The notes: generated by a model from the letters alone, not told the origin. 64,000 nucleotides of DNA from Sinorhizobium fredii (GCF_002944405.1 NZ_CP024310.1:310001-374000); one strand, 5' to 3'; counted from the stretch's first letter, positions 27,560 through 36,922 are shown. Program-made: numbers and translations.

Positions 27560-27990
27560 TGCTCGTCGGAACGAGCACGTTGCAGGATTCGACAAGCCGT
27601 TCTGCATCGGCTTTTCCCGGCACGATGTAGTGCCACTCTATCTTGTGTTCCTTCGACCAGGCGAGGATCGCGTCCGAGGTGAACTCCGTGCCATGGTCAG
27701 AGACGATCATGCCAGGCTTGCCGCGCGCCGCGCACCATCAGTTCCCGCGCGACGCGACGCCCCGAGATCGAAGTGTCGGGGATTGCTGCCATCGAGGATG
27801 TTGAGCACGCGAAAGCGTCTGCCGCAGGCGAACGCTTGCGAACAGAAGGCCCTTCCGATACAGCCGATAGATGCGCTTGACCCCGGACGGCTCTCCCTCC
27901 GGCTTGAGTAGGAAAATCAGCCGCCGATAACCGAAGCGCCGGTCCGCAGATCGGATCCCAAACAGGTCAACGCGCTTCTAAGCGGCACCC
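27560..27990 (-). pseudogene. IS3-family OrfB (integrase) remnant
   Basis: Read on the minus strand, pieces of an IS3-type integrase appear in order but in different frames: VKRIYRLYRKG, GRRFRVLNI-like sequence, RRVARE, then KPGMIVSDHGTEFTSDAILA and WSKEHKIEWHYIVPGK. The second DDE aspartate (SDHGTEFTS) is recognisable. Several frameshifts and a lost C-terminus show that it is dead. Confidence 0.7.
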
Positions 27991-28039
27991 ACTGAGCGGG
28001 TTTGTCCGATCCCTCGACCGTTCGTCACCATCAGCATCT

Positions 28040-28247
28040 CACCGACTTCTGTATCCATCGCGAATGCTCATTTGGGCCACGCTGGCCTCAAATCGCCTGC
28101 CCGTCGCCATCAACTCCCAGCCGATCCGGCTTATCTTGTTCGCCAAGGCAACAGCGACAACGTTCACACCGCGCTCACTGCGTTTACGCCATGCACCTGA
28201 AAGACATGCTTGGCGATATCCAAACCGATTGTGCTAACCTGCTCCAT
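28040..28247 (-). pseudogene. IS110-family transposase remnant with internal deletion
   Basis: MEQVSTIGLDIAKHVFQVHG is the N-terminus of an IS110-type transposase (the first catalytic Asp in GLDIAK). The frame soon stops; in another frame ALANKISRIGWELMATGRRF follows, which is the C-terminal end of the same family. The whole central part, about 300 residues, is missing. Confidence 0.7.
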
Positions 28248-28365
28248 AGGACGGCTCTTCCTCATGTGACTTTCGACAGCCACACTTTGGCACATTGCGA
28301 TGCCGGGAGCGGAGGCCGTCCACCACATCAGGTCAAATGCGGGCTGCGAGCTACATAAGGGACGG

Positions 28366-28536
28366 TCATTTCCCTGCGTTCTCCACATAATGCAACCGCT
28401 TGAGGAGAACTCTTATATTCTTTGGAAGTTCGGGTCTGACTCTGAACACCGGAAGTGATCGGAGAAAAGCGACGTTGTAATCGGTTGCTATCACCTGCCG
28501 GATATGCGTCGCCACGTCCCTATGGGGCTTCTTCAT
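28366..28536 (-). CDS. Small hypothetical protein
   Basis: 56-residue basic protein (MKKPHRDVATHIRQVIATDY, then FRVRPELPKNIRVLLKRLHY). AGGAA lies 8 bases before the ATG at 28536, which favours this start over the upstream ATG at 28653. It has no recognisable domain. Its 3' end is next to the IS110 scrap, and it may be a remnant of an older small gene. Confidence 0.45.
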   Translation of the reverse strand: MKKPHRDVATHIRQVIATDYNVAFLRSLPVFRVRPELPKNIRVLLKRLHYVENAGK

Positions 28537-28741
28537 GTCGCCGTTCCTAAAGAGGAAAAACACCACGACTGAGAGAATGTTCCTTAAATAAGTTCGTGTC
28601 GGACAGGAGACGCAAGAACGCCGGCGAACCGACCTTCCTGCAGTCATTGCCAATACATCCGTGGTGCGCGTTAGGCGCCGATCGTGACGAGAACGTGACG
28701 CGCAGAACCCTCATGGACGTCCTTGTGGACTTCCGCGTTTT

Positions 28742-28894
28742 TCACCCGACCCTGATCATCTCATGAAGAACATCAGCCCGTCTGACTCCCGATTGGAAGA
28801 GCACTATGAGCCTTCTGGCAAGGTCATTCGCCTCTTCGCTGTCATTGTCGATGTGTCTTGCATCAAGTTCCTCAATTAGGATGCCTTGAAGCAA
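28742..28894 (-). CDS. Possible small protein with non-ATG start
   Basis: A 50-codon frame on the minus strand reads LQGILIEELDARHIDNDSEE, then ANDLARRLIVLFQSGVRR and ADVLHEMIRVG. The composition (acidic amphipathic helices) is protein-like, but no ATG is available; TTG at 28894 is the best start and it lacks a clear ribosome binding site. It may instead be the 3' end of a truncated gene. It lies upstream of and in the same direction as the hypothetical gene at 28366-28536. Confidence 0.3.
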   Translation of the reverse strand: MLQGILIEELDARHIDNDSEEANDLARRLIVLFQSGVRRADVLHEMIRVG

Positions 28895-29085
28895 GTTAAG
28901 GTCAGCGGAGGAGAGTGAAAGTCATTAAGGGGATACACGACGCAGCCTCCATTCAAATTAGGCTAACGCCAGCGGCGCCGTGTCACCAGCCGCTCATTAG
29001 GCAAGGATACATGAAAAATTGTAGCGGTTCCAGAGGCGTCCCGCATCGAAAAAAGCTTTCGCTGATCCGAGATCCGGTTATAAAG

Positions 29086-29111
29086 CAAAGCCCGCCAAAA
29101 CGCGGGCTTTG
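29086..29111. terminator. Strong hairpin, possible terminator
   Basis: CAAAGCCCGC and GCGGGCTTTG form a perfect 10-bp stem with a 6-base loop. The T and A runs flanking the stem would let it act on either strand. No clear gene ends here: the plus-strand DNA from 28895 to 29085 has only a weak open frame, so the hairpin could mark an unannotated small RNA or a lost gene. Confidence 0.5.
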
Positions 29112-30505
29112 TCACCAATGCAATTGGACGAAGATTGAATTCTCGATCTCGTAATCAGGGGCACCTGAAACAAGCATCTTCCACCACTTATCGGATCCGG
29201 TCCAGAAAAATTTCAGGGGTATGGGAAACATCCGGTAACGGCCAGCGTTGATCTGGAGAATAGCCATCCGACTTTAACGACTTTCAACGCGGAAACCGAG
29301 TCTTCCTCGTGCAATCCTCTTCTTCGCCTTCGACTCCGCTACCTTGACGGGCACGACCTGTGTCGTAGCCGGCCTGAGAGGGTCGTACACTGTTGAAATC
29401 ATTTTGCCGCCGCGAAGGTGCGATTAGGCTGTTGCAACTCGATTTGCAGGGCACGCTAAATCGGGCAGGTTGTTGAGGCAAGTACGCGGGGACCAGATCG
29501 CCCTGGCCCAATCGCTATTGCTTTGCGTCCATGCTGACGAAGTCAATCCGGTTCATGCCCTAAGGCGCGGGCCATGCTACCACTCAGACCGCTGTCGCCG
29601 GCGACGTGTCATACTTCACCCGCGCGGTGTGCCCTGGGAGGGCAGCCGTGCTGGTGTTGTTCCACAGGTGTAGGATCACGGCTAGGTTGAGTTATTGAGA
29701 ATATGCAGCTGCAGCTCTCCTCCCCGCAGGCGCCTGCGCGACAGCTGGAGGCTGATCAGTTATTGGACGTCAACCGTCAAGCGGCTCCAAGTTATCTTCG
29801 TTGCGCAACTGAGGCGAATTGTCACTCAGAGGGAATTTGGCGGTGATCTGATAGGTTTCTGCCGCGAGGGGAAATATTTACGCGATCTTCAAGTCGCGCC
29901 GACAGCCCGATCCGGAATAGATGATGGCGCATCGGGTGTTGCCTTATGGTGAAAGGGACGGGAAGGTCGCGGCTTCCTTGCGATCGACTGCCGTCAGGCG
30001 TTCAAGCTCATCAGGATTGATCGCTACCAGCCGCATTCGGTATTTGTTCTCGGCCGGGATGCGTCGTCCGGGCAAACATGCTGCCCTCCTGTTCTGTCGC
30101 TTCGTCGCGTGAGATTAAACCGGCCCGTTTGGCGCCACTTGCTACAACCGCCGCATTGCAGCAAAACGCAATCGGCGGCCTGCGCTTTGAATATGCGGAG
30201 CGGTGAGCTTGGTTTATGCCTCTGATGAAGCAAAAGCATGAAAGCAGGTTTTATGGATAATAGAATTCGCGTCCTTTAAATATAGATGTGCGAGAATTGC
30301 CATTGGCTCCTGGTCCGAGCACGGGCCTGCAACGATCCCGATAATCAACCTCAACGCGACGACCTCGTAGCAACCATTATGAGCGATGTCCAAGTTCCAG
30401 CGGACCTCTTTGGCAGGGTCAGCACGAGTTGCAGTCGCTCATTGTCTTGAAGTGCAGCGGACGCGGCGCTTTGGTATTCCGACAAACGAAACTTAGGAAA
30501 TGGCA
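29112..30505. other. Gene-poor mosaic region
   Basis: About 1.4 kb without a recognisable gene. Open frames are short, on both strands, and have no family motif. A 30-codon minus-strand frame near 29950-30060 (MRLVAINPDELERLTAVDRK) has protein-like composition but no support. The stretch looks like degraded accessory DNA. Confidence 0.4.
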
Positions 30506-30628
30506 ATGAAAAATCTCATTCCCGCCCGCTTCTATACCTACGATTTCACGCACCTGTTCGTATCGCTTGCCTTTACTCTGGCGATTGCAGTGATTGTTTA
30601 TTCCGTCCTGTTCGGACGCATCCTGTAA
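30506..30628 (+). CDS. Small single-helix membrane protein
   Basis: 40-residue protein: MKNLIPARFYTYDFTHLF followed by a hydrophobic helix (SLAFTLAIAVIVYSVLFG). AGGAA lies 7 bases before the ATG at 30506; a nearer in-frame ATG at 30500 would be too close to it. The clean signal (good ribosome binding site, one membrane helix, basic end) makes this a likely real small gene. I do not recognise the family. It lies in otherwise degraded DNA. Confidence 0.5.
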   Translation: MKNLIPARFYTYDFTHLFVSLAFTLAIAVIVYSVLFGRIL

Positions 30629-30750
30629 TCGTCTGATCATGCGCGCATCTGCACTACGAAGCTCCAAAAGTCTGGACGGACTTTCGGGGGTGCCGCGCCG
30701 CTGAGTGAACCTGGACAGTTGTCCCGACATTACTTCTTCTGGCGAGTAAA

Positions 30751-30885
30751 ATGGGAGACCTGGCATTGGTGCTGGGTCCGGGCGGTTATCGCTTCGGCGA
30801 CTGTTTGAGGTTGGGGCTGCCGCTCTCGTTCATTGTGCTCGTGCTGGGCGTGCCTTTGATCCTATGGTTTTGGCCGCCAGTTTAG
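30751..30885 (+). pseudogene. Anion-sodium symporter (SLC13/DASS type) C-terminal remnant
   Basis: LALVLGPGGYRFGDCLRLGL followed by a hydrophobic segment (SFIVLVLGVPLILWFWPPV) is the last transmembrane region of DASS/SLC13-type anion transporters. Only 44 codons remain. Confidence 0.6.
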
Positions 30886-31070
30886 GGCCAAGCACTGCTG
30901 CACCGCGTCTGTTGCGCGATGGAGCTTCGAGTTGGCGGTGCCACCGTCATCGGGCAACAGTCCGGCGGCTTGCAAGGCTTCAGCGATCCGCTGGACAGTC
31001 ACGGGTTCCTGGCCGGTCGAAGCAGTGTCTGATACATTCTGCCTTTACTGGAAAAATCGGGAATGTTGCC

Positions 31071-31706
31071 ATGGCCTATGTTGATTGGGCGATTAAGGGT
31101 CCCAAGATCGCATCGTGCAGTTGCGATTACGGCTGCCCGTGCGAATTCAACGGCAAGCCGACTGAGGGCCTGTGCGAAGGCCTGGAATGCATGCTTATCG
31201 AGGAGGGATGGTTCGGCGATCTGCGGCTGGATGGGCTGAAGGTTGCTGCCGTCTATCGCTGGCCTGGTCCCGTGCATGAGGGCGGCGGCGTCGTACGCGG
31301 GTTTTTCGATGCCAATGCGAACCAGGCGCAGATCGATGCCCTGTTCACCATACTCGGCGGCAAGGAACAGGAGCCGACAACCGTCTTCAATATTTATGGC
31401 TCCACCATCTCCCAAGAGCTCGAGCCGATTTTCGCCCCAATCGAGTTTCACAGCGACATAGAGAAACGCACCGGCGGTTTTCGCATAGACGGCCATCTCG
31501 AACTCGAACTCGAGCCGATCAGGAATCCTGTGACCGGCGCCCCCCATCGCGCGCGCATCATCCTGCCGGAAGGCTTCGAGTTCCGCGAGGCGGAGATCGC
31601 AAGCGGTACGTTTAATGCCAACGGCGAAATCGCAATGGGGCGGCAGAAGCGCTACGGCGCACTTTGGCGCGCCGCCTACGGGCCATACGGCATCATTGAA
31701 GAGTGA
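31071..31706 (+). CDS. DUF1326 protein
   Basis: 211-residue protein. The N-terminus carries the family's cysteine cluster (IASCSCDYGCPCEFNG: Cys16, Cys18, Cys22, Cys24, with Cys35 and Cys40 nearby), which suggests metal binding. The rest is a beta-rich domain with WPGPVHEGGGVVRGFFDANA and FNIYGSTISQELEPIFAPIE. The biochemical function of DUF1326 is unknown; genes of this family often lie beside DUF2182 metal-permease-like genes, but none is next to it here. The start at 31071 is chosen because it begins at the conserved part; the frame is open further upstream without a ribosome binding site. It appears monocistronic. Confidence 0.75.
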   Translation: MAYVDWAIKGPKIASCSCDYGCPCEFNGKPTEGLCEGLECMLIEEGWFGDLRLDGLKVAAVYRWPGPVHEGGGVVRGFFDANANQAQIDALFTILGGKEQEPTTVFNIYGSTISQELEPIFAPIEFHSDIEKRTGGFRIDGHLELELEPIRNPVTGAPHRARIILPEGFEFREAEIASGTFNANGEIAMGRQKRYGALWRAAYGPYGIIEE

Positions 31707-32429
31707 GCAAGCGCACGCTGCAACACACCGAAATCGGATCGCCCTTCTCGTCGAGCTTGAATGCGCCATGGCTAGAGCGACCTTGAAAAAACGCCGGGTC
31801 GGCCCCCGGCGCGAATCGAGCCGGCGTGGCAATGCTCGTCGACCACCCCATCCAAAGGACCGCAATGTGGCCTTCGAGGTGGAATGATACGGATACCGAC
31901 TAGCTGTTCACGTCGGCCGGGGAGGGTACGGATCATCACGGGGAGCGGTGATGACTGGATTATCCGCCTCGCCGCGATCTCGGCCGAGGGGCGCCAGCTC
32001 GGCCATGAGGCCGTGATCTCCGAAGCGCAAGCGTCCCGAACTCTCCATACTATAGACCGGTCATCCGAGGATAGCCGCGCGCAACAGGACCGTTGCGTGG
32101 CGTTTTCGAGACTTGGGGCGGATAAACACTCTCGCGGTCCGCTTTTGACGGGTCGCAGCGGATCTTGTCCATTCGGCCGAGCAGGACTGTCCGAAATGGT
32201 ATCTCCCGTCTTGCAGCAGAACGGCAGCAACAAAAAAGGCCGGGCAAACCCGACCTTCCTCACATCGCTTCGATTCCAGTGCCAGTACATCCGTGGTCAA
32301 AAGTCTCTAGCGACTTGCGGCCACGCGAACATCCTCAGACGCTCACCAGCAAGGCCGATGGGCAGACATATAGAGGTAGATTGTGTTCGCAACAAGTTCA
32401 TCATGCTCCTTACGGTGATAATCGCCTAG
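31707..32429. other. Intergenic region with one hairpin
   Basis: No gene recognised. CGCCGGG and CCCGGCG (31793-31811) form a GC-rich hairpin 87 bases after the DUF1326 gene, a possible terminator without a T-tract. Open frames between 31770 and 32470 on both strands lack motifs. The stretch also separates the convergent esterase gene. Confidence 0.35.
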
Positions 32430-33635
32430 CTACCGCATCAGACCCGCCGCTCGGAGCGCGTCGTTTATGACCTTGGCGATCTTGCCGTCCGAAGCGGTGT
32501 CAGCGGCATTCGATCGCGACCGAGCGAAGCGCAATGCCCTTTCTATCGGGGATGACGCCACATCGGTTTCTTGCCCGCGGACATGATTGCCGGCTGACTC
32601 AGCCTCCTCGACGTCTGCCGCGGTGGCAAGACCCCATGAACGTGCGATACGCACGGTTGAGGAAATCCCAGCCTCAAGCATATGCGGACCGGCTCTCCCG
32701 ATCGGAACATCGCTGTTGGTCGCCAGAGGTACGCCGTGGCCCATGCCTTTGACAAAGTAGGTCTCGACGACCTGCCTGCCTTCCGCGTCTAGCCAAACTT
32801 TGCGGTTATGGCCGTGCACCAACTCGCTCCGAGTCGCCTCGGTAGCGAGGGCGTGAACACCACTCCATTGCTTCGCGATCTGGTCGGCATTCCTGGGTCG
32901 GACCGTCTGGTCATGCGTGCCGTGCCAGATCGAAACCGAAGGCCAGGGCCCGCGGTGGCTTGATGCGCTCTCGAGAATGGATTGGAGCCTGGAGACAGTT
33001 GGCGGATTGCGGCCTTGCATACGCTCGAACGCCTCCGCGACCGTGCCGGCCACCCCATAGGGTAGCCCGCTGATGATTGCGCCGCCCGCAAATATCTCAG
33101 GATAGGTCGACAGCATAACATTCGCCATCGCACCGCCTGCTGAAAGGCCTGTGACAAAGGTGCGCCTGGGATCGATGCCCTGCGACTGGACGAGATGGCC
33201 GATCATCTGCCGGATGGACAATGCCTCTCCCGCATCCCGCCTGATGTCGCCGCGCTCGAACCAGTTGAAGCAGAGATTGCCATTGTTCGATCGCTGTTGC
33301 TCGGGATAGAGCACCGCAAATCCGCGCCGCTCCGCGAGCTGTGACCAGCCGGAACCCGCTGCGTAGCCCGCTGCCGTCTGTGTGCAGCCATGCAGCGCAA
33401 CGACAAGCGGGGTGCCGGGGGCCATGATGGAAGGCAGATACAGCCACGCCTTCAATGATCCGGGATTGGAGCCAAACCCGGCGATTTCGACCAGCCGGTG
33501 ATTTTGGGGAGGTTTCTCGAGCAATACCGTTTCCTTGGCCGCCGATCGGGCCTGAACTGTTGATGTGGGGGCGATTGCTGCGCCGCACAATGGGATTCTC
33601 AGATTAATTCGCACGTGCATATTTTTCTTTGGCAT
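32430..33635 (-). CDS. PHB depolymerase-family esterase
   Basis: 401-residue alpha/beta hydrolase. The oxyanion region VALHGCTQTAAGYA, the nucleophile elbow GLSAGG (Ser165), a cysteine pair region (LCFNWF) and VSIWHGTHDQTVRPRNADQI with the catalytic Asp, then GMGHGVPL with the catalytic His, are those of the Esterase_phd / PHA-depolymerase catalytic type 1 family. No clear signal peptide is seen, so it may be cytoplasmic and act on short polyhydroxybutyrate, or on feruloyl or acetyl esters. The start is uncertain; Met at 33635 is chosen, with Met at 33620 an alternative, neither having a strong ribosome binding site. Confidence 0.85.
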   Translation of the reverse strand: MPKKNMHVRINLRIPLCGAAIAPTSTVQARSAAKETVLLEKPPQNHRLVEIAGFGSNPGSLKAWLYLPSIMAPGTPLVVALHGCTQTAAGYAAGSGWSQLAERRGFAVLYPEQQRSNNGNLCFNWFERGDIRRDAGEALSIRQMIGHLVQSQGIDPRRTFVTGLSAGGAMANVMLSTYPEIFAGGAIISGLPYGVAGTVAEAFERMQGRNPPTVSRLQSILESASSHRGPWPSVSIWHGTHDQTVRPRNADQIAKQWSGVHALATEATRSELVHGHNRKVWLDAEGRQVVETYFVKGMGHGVPLATNSDVPIGRAGPHMLEAGISSTVRIARSWGLATAADVEEAESAGNHVRGQETDVASSPIERALRFARSRSNAADTASDGKIAKVINDALRAAGLMR

Positions 33636-33782
33636 TCCAGGCGCTGCAAATTGGAGCGGCGGAGCCGCCAATAAACCCAGGGGCAGGAATGCCCACGTGT
33701 TCTACGGATTGTTGCGACGCGTGCATAGCTGCACGGCAACATAGACGCTGGCGGACGGCGCTTGTCGCAGTATGATCATTTT

Positions 33783-33944
33783 CATCGAAGCGATGCTCCT
33801 CCTCCCGCAACGCTTCGAATTTCAGACGGCCCACTCCTCCTCCTAGTAGGACGTCTGTTGGAACAGCGGCACTCCTCCTCCCAAGTCGCTGTTCGGTTCT
33901 TTTGGGAAGGCCTGCCGCACCTCCTCCCGCGGCAGGCTTTTTTA
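33783..33944 (+). ncRNA. Small RNA with four anti-Shine-Dalgarno hairpin loops (alpha-r14/NfeR1-like)
   Basis: Four stem-loops follow one another, each showing a CTCCTCC sequence in its loop: CGAAGCG/CGCTTCG (33786-33817), CAGACG/CGTCTG (33823-33857), GAACAGCG/CGCTGTTC (33861-33894) and GCCTGCCGC/GCGGCAGGC (33910-33937). The last is followed by seven bases of mostly T and forms the terminator. Exposed CCUCCUCCC loops that can pair with ribosome binding sites are the hallmark of the alpha-r14 sRNA family (NfeR1 in S. meliloti), which represses many mRNAs. TATGAT at 33771-33776 is a likely -10 box, placing the start near 33783. No protein is encoded here. Confidence 0.85.
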
Positions 33945-34218
33945 TTTCGGGGCGATGGCCCGTCAGAGTCGGAGATTAAGTTGGAACCGTACTTGTGCAT
34001 CGCCGATTTCGGAGGCCGTCAGTGTTGAAAGCGTGACGCCGAGCAGCCGCACCGGCCGCTTGAATGGATAGACGGTCGCCAAAAAGCTCCAACCCTTATA
34101 ATTGCGTCAGCCGCCTAGCTCGCCAGCCTATGGTCTGAACGAATGGGCAGCCAAGGGCTATCGGCTCGATCAGGTGGTCCGGAGATGACCTACATTGGTT
34201 TGATGATCTTCGTCTTGC

Positions 34219-35001
34219 TTAATTGGTCGGCTTCACACGCGAGATTACCCGCGGCTTTGACGGCGCGTCCAGCCATTCGATCCAAGTGTCTCGTTCCTCG
34301 ATCGTGTCGAAGAACCGCCAGAGCTTGTACTCTTCTTCGGTAGTATCCAGCATCTCGCCAACGGTCACGAGCTCCAGGGGTAACGTCACCTCGTTGCCGT
34401 CGAACCGAACGAAATAGAGTCCTTCTTGATCCGATACTGCATTTCGCTGAGCGAGAGGCTGCTTTTCCCGAGCGCGGCGGCCATCGAGTCGCGAGCAATG
34501 TAGGAGAAGCCGGCGATCTCTCATCGCGATCCAGGATGTCGGGACATCAGTTCGATTTTCTGACGAGCCGCAGGTGCTCGCTCTCGCTCTGGTGCCGAAG
34601 TTGCCTGCGTACACGCGTGCAAGCTCGGAGCATTGTCGAGCATAGATTGGAGCAATCATGGGGTAGTCGGCCGGGAGCCCCCACTTCTCACGATATTGCT
34701 CCGGAGTGAGGCCGTACCTTGCCATCAGGTGGCGTGTCAGAGATTTGTACTTTTCGCCATCCTCAAGGCAGATGATGAAATCGGCTGTCACCGACTTCTT
34801 GATCGCCACGGCAGGGCGCTGCTCAACGGCCGGCTCTGTCTGACGTCGCGGAGACGTGCCGCTCAGCGAGGAATACGTCTGCTGGATAAGATAGGTAAGA
34901 TCGCCGGCAGGAACGACATTGCGACTGAGATAGGCCGCGACGATCCGGCTTGTCAGCTCCAGCTTCCGCTCCTCGTTGCTCGGACGTGATTCGCTCAACA
35001 T
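34219..35001 (-). CDS. MucR-family regulator with a C-terminal extension
   Basis: 260 residues; MucR proteins are usually about 140. Residues 1-130 are MucR-like: ERKLELTSRIVAAYLSRNVV, KKSVTADFIICLEDGEKYKS, LTRHLMARYGLTPEQYREKW and GLPADYPMIAPIYA. Of the zinc-finger ligands, Cys78 and His91 are present but the second histidine position is Arg95, as in some MucR/Ros paralogues that bind DNA without zinc. Residues about 160-260 form a second region (MRDRRLLLHCSRLDGRRARE, GLYFVRFDGNEVTLPLELVT and LWRFFDTIEERDTWIEWLD) with no known function. The join may be a true fusion or result from a frameshift that removed the MucR stop. MucR proteins repress exopolysaccharide and motility genes, so the neighbouring SyrB cassette is a fitting companion. 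Confidence 0.75.
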   Translation of the reverse strand: MLSESRPSNEERKLELTSRIVAAYLSRNVVPAGDLTYLIQQTYSSLSGTSPRRQTEPAVEQRPAVAIKKSVTADFIICLEDGEKYKSLTRHLMARYGLTPEQYREKWGLPADYPMIAPIYARQCSELARVYAGNFGTRARASTCGSSENRTDVPTSWIAMRDRRLLLHCSRLDGRRAREKQPLAQRNAVSDQEGLYFVRFDGNEVTLPLELVTVGEMLDTTEEEYKLWRFFDTIEERDTWIEWLDAPSKPRVISRVKPTN

Positions 35002-35233
35002 CGCCTCCTTTGTTTTCCTGCCGCTCAGACCGGTTCGCTCAACGTGCAGGTATTTCGGCCGGAACGAAGGGGGTGCCGGAGGGTGGGGGTGCTTTTCGGC
35101 AGATTTCGGGGCATTTTGGCTTGCGTGTCCCGTTCAGTGACCTCCTTAGCATTGCCAGACTCCAACTCGGTTTCTATCCTGACGCATGATCTGCACTTTA
35201 CTTGTGCGCCTAAGCCCGAGGACACTGGAGCCG

Positions 35234-36211
35234 ATGGCATCTCAGCTAGATATGTTTCCCTCGCCGCTTGAGCCAGGCGACGATGTCGTTGTGAAGCTGC
35301 GGCCGCGCTTGAAGCTGCGCGAGCCGAGGCACCTCGATGCCGAGAGCATGGCCCGGCACCTTGAGAAGAGCGGCAGCTATCGCGTGCTGCGTAAACTTGT
35401 TGCCCGCCAGATCGCCGATAAGCCGCGACCGGGATTTCCTCGCCATGGAGTAATCATTGACACCGAGACAACGGGTCTTGACCACAGCAAGGACGAGATC
35501 ATCGAAATAGGCGCAGTTGCCTTCACCTTTAACGACGAGGGCCATATCGGCGACGTCACCGGTGTCTACGGCGGCCTGCGGCAGCCGAGTGTCCCGATCC
35601 CCCCTGAAATCACCCGCCTCACAGGGATTTCCGACAAGATGGTTGCAGGGCAGATGATCGATGTCGGGCTGCTTGGAGCCCTGGTCGACCCGGCCGATCT
35701 CGTGATCGCCCACAATGCCGGATTCGATCGGCCGTTCTGCGAGGCATTCTCCAGCATGTTCGCCGGCAAGGCATGGGCCTGTTCCGTCAAGGAAGTCGAT
35801 TGGGCGACGCGCGGTTTTGAGGGTACCAAGCTCGGCTATCTGATTGGGCAGAGCGGATACTTCCACGACGGTCATCGGGCCGTCGACGATTGTTTTGCTC
35901 TGTTCGAGGTGCTCGCCGGCGCCGGCGGGGTAACGGAGCCAAGCGCTTTTGCGGAACTGCTCGAGACAAGCCAACGCTCGCGCGTGCGCATCTTCGCCGA
36001 GCACAGCCCCTTCGACATGAAAAATCATCTGAAGGCTCGGGGATACCGCTGGTCGGATGGCAGTGACGGCCGTCCGAAATCCTGGTGGACCGAAATCAAT
36101 GAGGAGGAGCTCGCCGCGGAGCTCGCTTTCCTGAGGTCGGAGATCTACCGGTGGGAAGAGGCCGACCCACCGATCAAAAGACTGACGGCGTTTGATCGAT
36201 ATAAGGCTTGA
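35234..36211 (+). CDS. DnaQ-like 3'-5' exonuclease
   Basis: 325-residue protein with a DEDDh exonuclease domain at about 70-230: Exo I VIIDTETTGLD (Asp76, Glu78), Exo II IAHNAGFDRPF (Asp165) and Exo III HRAVDDCFAL (His214, Asp218). The domain resembles the epsilon subunit of DNA polymerase III and RNase T. A C-terminal 95-residue region (KNHLKARGYRWSDGSDGRPK then SWWTEI) is found in plasmid-borne relatives; it looks like the 'RYRWxxG' domain often attached to such nucleases. The start at 35234 is chosen because GGAG precedes it; the upstream ATG at 35186 has no ribosome binding site. It diverges from the MucR gene and is probably a DNA-repair nuclease of the replicon. Confidence 0.85.
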   Translation: MASQLDMFPSPLEPGDDVVVKLRPRLKLREPRHLDAESMARHLEKSGSYRVLRKLVARQIADKPRPGFPRHGVIIDTETTGLDHSKDEIIEIGAVAFTFNDEGHIGDVTGVYGGLRQPSVPIPPEITRLTGISDKMVAGQMIDVGLLGALVDPADLVIAHNAGFDRPFCEAFSSMFAGKAWACSVKEVDWATRGFEGTKLGYLIGQSGYFHDGHRAVDDCFALFEVLAGAGGVTEPSAFAELLETSQRSRVRIFAEHSPFDMKNHLKARGYRWSDGSDGRPKSWWTEINEEELAAELAFLRSEIYRWEEADPPIKRLTAFDRYKA

Positions 36212-36319
36212 TGGGGATGGCTTTGCCGCGCAGGCTCGGACGCCGGTTGTTGTTGAAGCCGAACTTCATCATGACGCCAGCGGCGTACCCCAGTCCGGCT
36301 TGCTCGAGGTTGGAACACT

Positions 36320-36922
36320 ATGAAAGCACCGTGGAAATTTTTTGCCCAATTGACGTCGCGGCGACCCTCGGCGAAAGCGCAACAGAGTCCGATTGGGAAT
36401 GACACCGATCCCAAAGCGATTGAGAGCGAAGTGGATCATACGTCTGCAATTCCGCTCAATTCGACGGTTTCTGCCAGCCCACCTGCTCACGGTGAGGAGG
36501 TCTCTATTGATCAAGGGCCGGTCGCATCGGATCAGGCGAAAGGCGATGACGATGTCGCGCCGGCACTAACCTCGCCGATCGATGCTGAAGAGGCTCAAAC
36601 ACCTGCGCGCCTTGAAGCTCACAATTCGGGTGCAGAAGCGAGATCGTTGCTGCCGAAAAGCAGGAATACAAAGTCGCTAAGAAAACCGCGAAACAAGCGT
36701 GGAGAGCGCGGGAAGAGAGCCAAAGCTCACGTGGCTGTGCAGAGCGCTGCCGCCGAAACGGACCGTCGAAGGGTGCAACCACCGTCTTCACGGGATTTGT
36801 TCTTCCGTGACGTGGCAATACTCGACGAAGAAATCAAAACGCTGAGAATCCAACTCGCCCGAAGGCTTCATCTGCAAAACGCTCAGCTTAAAAAGATGCT
36901 CGAGCGATTTGAAAGTTCGTGA
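36320..36922 (+). CDS. SyrB-cassette-related coiled-coil protein
   Basis: 200-residue mostly disordered protein with a basic middle part and a C-terminal coiled coil (about 160-198): VAILDEEIKTLRIQLARRLH followed by LQNAQLKKMLERFESS. This tail matches the C-termini of the two SyrB partner proteins (at 6666-7262 and 37987-38598), but the conserved FVVEFKSGRR N-terminus is absent. It starts MKAPWKFFAQLTSRRPSAKA. The gene lies 353 bases before the second SyrB gene on the same strand. It appears to be a divergent third member of the family; whether it is functional is uncertain. Confidence 0.55.
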   Translation: MKAPWKFFAQLTSRRPSAKAQQSPIGNDTDPKAIESEVDHTSAIPLNSTVSASPPAHGEEVSIDQGPVASDQAKGDDDVAPALTSPIDAEEAQTPARLEAHNSGAEARSLLPKSRNTKSLRKPRNKRGERGKRAKAHVAVQSAAAETDRRRVQPPSSRDLFFRDVAILDEEIKTLRIQLARRLHLQNAQLKKMLERFESS

